A stretch of DNA of 38,822 bases from JAXLQL01 sp046331625 (lineage in GTDB: Bacteria > Acidobacteriota > Terriglobia > Bryobacterales > Bryobacteraceae). The translations under genes and the position numbers were made by a program. Under the pieces are notes generated by a model, which worked only from the letters and a program-made list of their open reading frames with translations, did no database searches and had not been told where the DNA came from. Shown here piece after piece: positions 37,967-38,822 of this stretch. The DNA lies in contig JAXLQL010000048.1 of the NCBI GenBank assembly GCA_046331625.1, forward strand, positions 1 through 38,822, given 5' to 3'. Each line of letters starts with the position of its first letter. Within the stretch, counting starts at the first letter, position 1.

Positions 37967-38278
37967 ATGACCGCGACCTTGAACACTCAAATCGAAATCG
38001 ACGCTGCGGGCAAGGCCTGGATCGGCGGCACCAAGGTCAAGGTCATCGAGGTCGTGATGGACAAGATCGCGTATGGATGGAGTCCGGAAGAGATGCACTT
38101 CCAGCATCCGAATCTCTCGCTGGCTCAGATTCACGCGGCTCTGACCTACTACTACGAAAACCAAGCGCGACTGGACGCTGCAATTCAAGAGGATATCCGG
38201 GAAGCCGACCGTCTCGCTGCCGAACTGTCTGATCCAGAGTTTCGCCGGAAGCTCGTGGCGCGCAAGAATGCGGAGTGA
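37967..38278 (+). CDS. DUF433-family antitoxin (second copy)
   Basis: The 103-residue protein starts MTATLNTQIEIDAAGKAWIG with TAGGAG just upstream and TATATT (37944-37949) as a possible -10. The core GKAWIGGTKVKVIEVVMDKI, YGWSPEEMHFQHPNLSLAQI and HAALTYYYENQARLDAAIQE is a DUF433 domain with a longer C-terminal helix (ADRLAAELSDPEFRRKLVAR) that would bind the toxin. It is translationally coupled (GTGA at 38275-38278) to the DUF5615 gene. Confidence 0.84.
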   Translation: MTATLNTQIEIDAAGKAWIGGTKVKVIEVVMDKIAYGWSPEEMHFQHPNLSLAQIHAALTYYYENQARLDAAIQEDIREADRLAAELSDPEFRRKLVARKNAE

Positions 38279-38624
38279 GCGTCGCTCTCTACATGGACGT
38301 GCATGTCCCTTGGGCGGTCACTGTCGCCCTCCGCGAACGCGGCGTGGATGTCATTACCGCCCAAGAAGACAATTGTGCCGAACTCGACGATGAGGACCTG
38401 TTGAGACGGGCCTCGCGCCTCGGCGTCTCTTGGTGTCGCACGATTTCGATTTGCTACAGGAAGCCGCCCGGTTCAGTCGCCGAGGTGGGCAATTCACGGG
38501 CTTAGTATTCGCTCACCAAGTTTACGTCTCAGTGGGCGAGAAGATTGGTGGTTTGGAACTGATCGCCAAGATCAGCGATCCACCTGAATGGAGCAATCGG
38601 GTCGTATACCTTCCATTGCGGTAA
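38275..38624 (+). pseudogene. DUF5615 PIN-like toxin gene with one frameshift
   Basis: GTG 38275 gives VSVALYMDVHVPWAVTVALR and ERGVDVITAQEDNCAELDDE, DLLRRASRLGV. One base then appears to be missing near 38422-38428, and the next frame continues LLVSHDFDLLQEAARFSRRG, GQFTGLVFAHQVYVSVGEKI and GGLELIAKISDPPEWSNRVV to TAA 38622-38624. The PIN-like acidic residues are D (YMDVHVP), the (E/D)D pair (LDDEDLL) and SHDFDLL, all conserved but in two frames. The read-as-is product stops after SWCRTISICYRKPP and is dead, while its DUF433 partner is intact. Confidence 0.75.
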
Positions 38625-38763
38625 CAGAACTCCCCATTCGCGCGTGGACCCTCCCCCGAAAACGCCCGCCCCCCTCGCCGGAATCCGACACTTCCCGACA
38701 CCCCAACCACTCCCCCCACCCCGCTACAGAACAAACCCAATCCCTTTCCCGGGACCCTGCCTC

Positions 38764-38783
38764 TAGCAGTCCCAGTACTGCTA
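38764..38783. repeat. Perfect 7-bp inverted repeat near the window end
   Basis: TAGCAGT (38764-38770) and ACTGCTA (38777-38783) flank CCCAGT. It lies 33 bases before an ATG at 38816 that may begin the next gene, preceded by AAGAGGAG. It could be an operator or a weak hairpin. The rest of 38625-38822 is C-rich and holds no feature that I can support. Confidence 0.35.
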
Positions 38784-38822
38784 AACTTAAAGCAAGAGGA
38801 GACCGATTATCCATTATGTGTG

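Noticed and set aside
38572..38814. 80-codon minus-strand frame at the window end
   Set aside because: Overlaps the DUF5615 end, Gly/Arg-rich with no recognisable pattern; likely chance.
33952..38822. Reverse transcriptase or template repeat of a diversity-generating retroelement
   Set aside because: No YxDD-type motif and no second copy of the 33840-33935 sequence were found by eye in this window, so only the target is proposed.
38816..38822. Start of another rightward gene at ATG 38816 after AAGAGGAG
   Set aside because: Plausible but only two codons are visible and the spacing to the purine stretch is long.
1..38822. CRISPR arrays, rRNA, tRNA, integrase or transposase genes
   Set aside because: None seen on either strand; the direct repeats found are gene-end duplications or short regulatory sites.

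Overview
This is a GC-rich bacterial window. The gene families suggest an acidobacterium of the Bryobacterales/Solibacter type: a DUF1552/DUF1592 pair, a very large TonB-dependent receptor with a carboxypeptidase-regulatory-like N-terminus, Tat-exported sulfatase and enolase-superfamily enzymes, a subtilase with a W-G-D repeat tail, and a small protein with the ANRANAQHSTGPRTPEGK signature. This placement is inferred from gene content; there is no rRNA. I see no tRNA or CRISPR.

Positions 1-5.3 kb hold the 5' end of a glutamine-dependent NAD synthase gene, a secreted five-repeat protein, a dCMP deaminase, a secreted subtilase and a family protein of unknown role. Positions 5.3-8.7 kb are an accessory patch of toxin-antitoxin (TA)-like genes. 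It contains a frameshifted Uma2 gene, a frameshifted UPF0175 gene, an intact XRE regulator, a DUF104-type antitoxin coupled to a retropepsin-like protease, and an intact hicBA pair. hicBA sits between 469-bp direct copies of the 3' end of the neighbouring DUF1552 gene.

Positions 8.7-29.1 kb are an orderly chromosomal backbone with long intact genes. First comes a three-gene export operon (beta-propeller, DUF1592 family, DUF1552 family). A Tat-exported enolase-superfamily enzyme and an FG-GAP protein follow. Next is a TetR gene divergent from a DJ-1/PfpI plus NADP-binding reductase operon, with a perfect 17-bp palindrome between them. The rest is a TamB-like giant, a small secreted protein, a hydratase of the fumarylacetoacetase fold, an exported sulfatase and the TonB-dependent receptor.

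Positions 29.2-38.8 kb are a second accessory region. It opens with two decayed overlapping genes (a small protein and a nucleotidyltransferase). The most striking unit follows: a two-gene operon encoding a protein with one clear TIR domain and two TIR-like domains, then a 962-residue STAND NTPase with a long coiled coil, one membrane span and a C-terminal FGE-sulfatase-fold domain. The last 30-odd residues of that domain look like the variable region of a diversity-generating retroelement target, although no reverse transcriptase lies in the window. The likely logic is an outside recognition domain, an NTPase switch inside and a TIR effector, as in bacterial conflict/immune systems. Downstream are three overlapping antitoxin-type genes with no toxin, a complete higBA pair, a secreted protein behind a Pho-box-like repeat, a four-span membrane protein, an orphan DUF1778 antitoxin, and a DUF433/DUF5615 pair whose toxin is frameshifted.

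Two cross-cutting patterns stand out. Single-base frameshifts hit only accessory TA-like genes, while every long backbone gene is open. Several genes also have a -10-like hexamer only 6-12 bases before the start codon, which suggests leaderless or nearly leaderless mRNAs.
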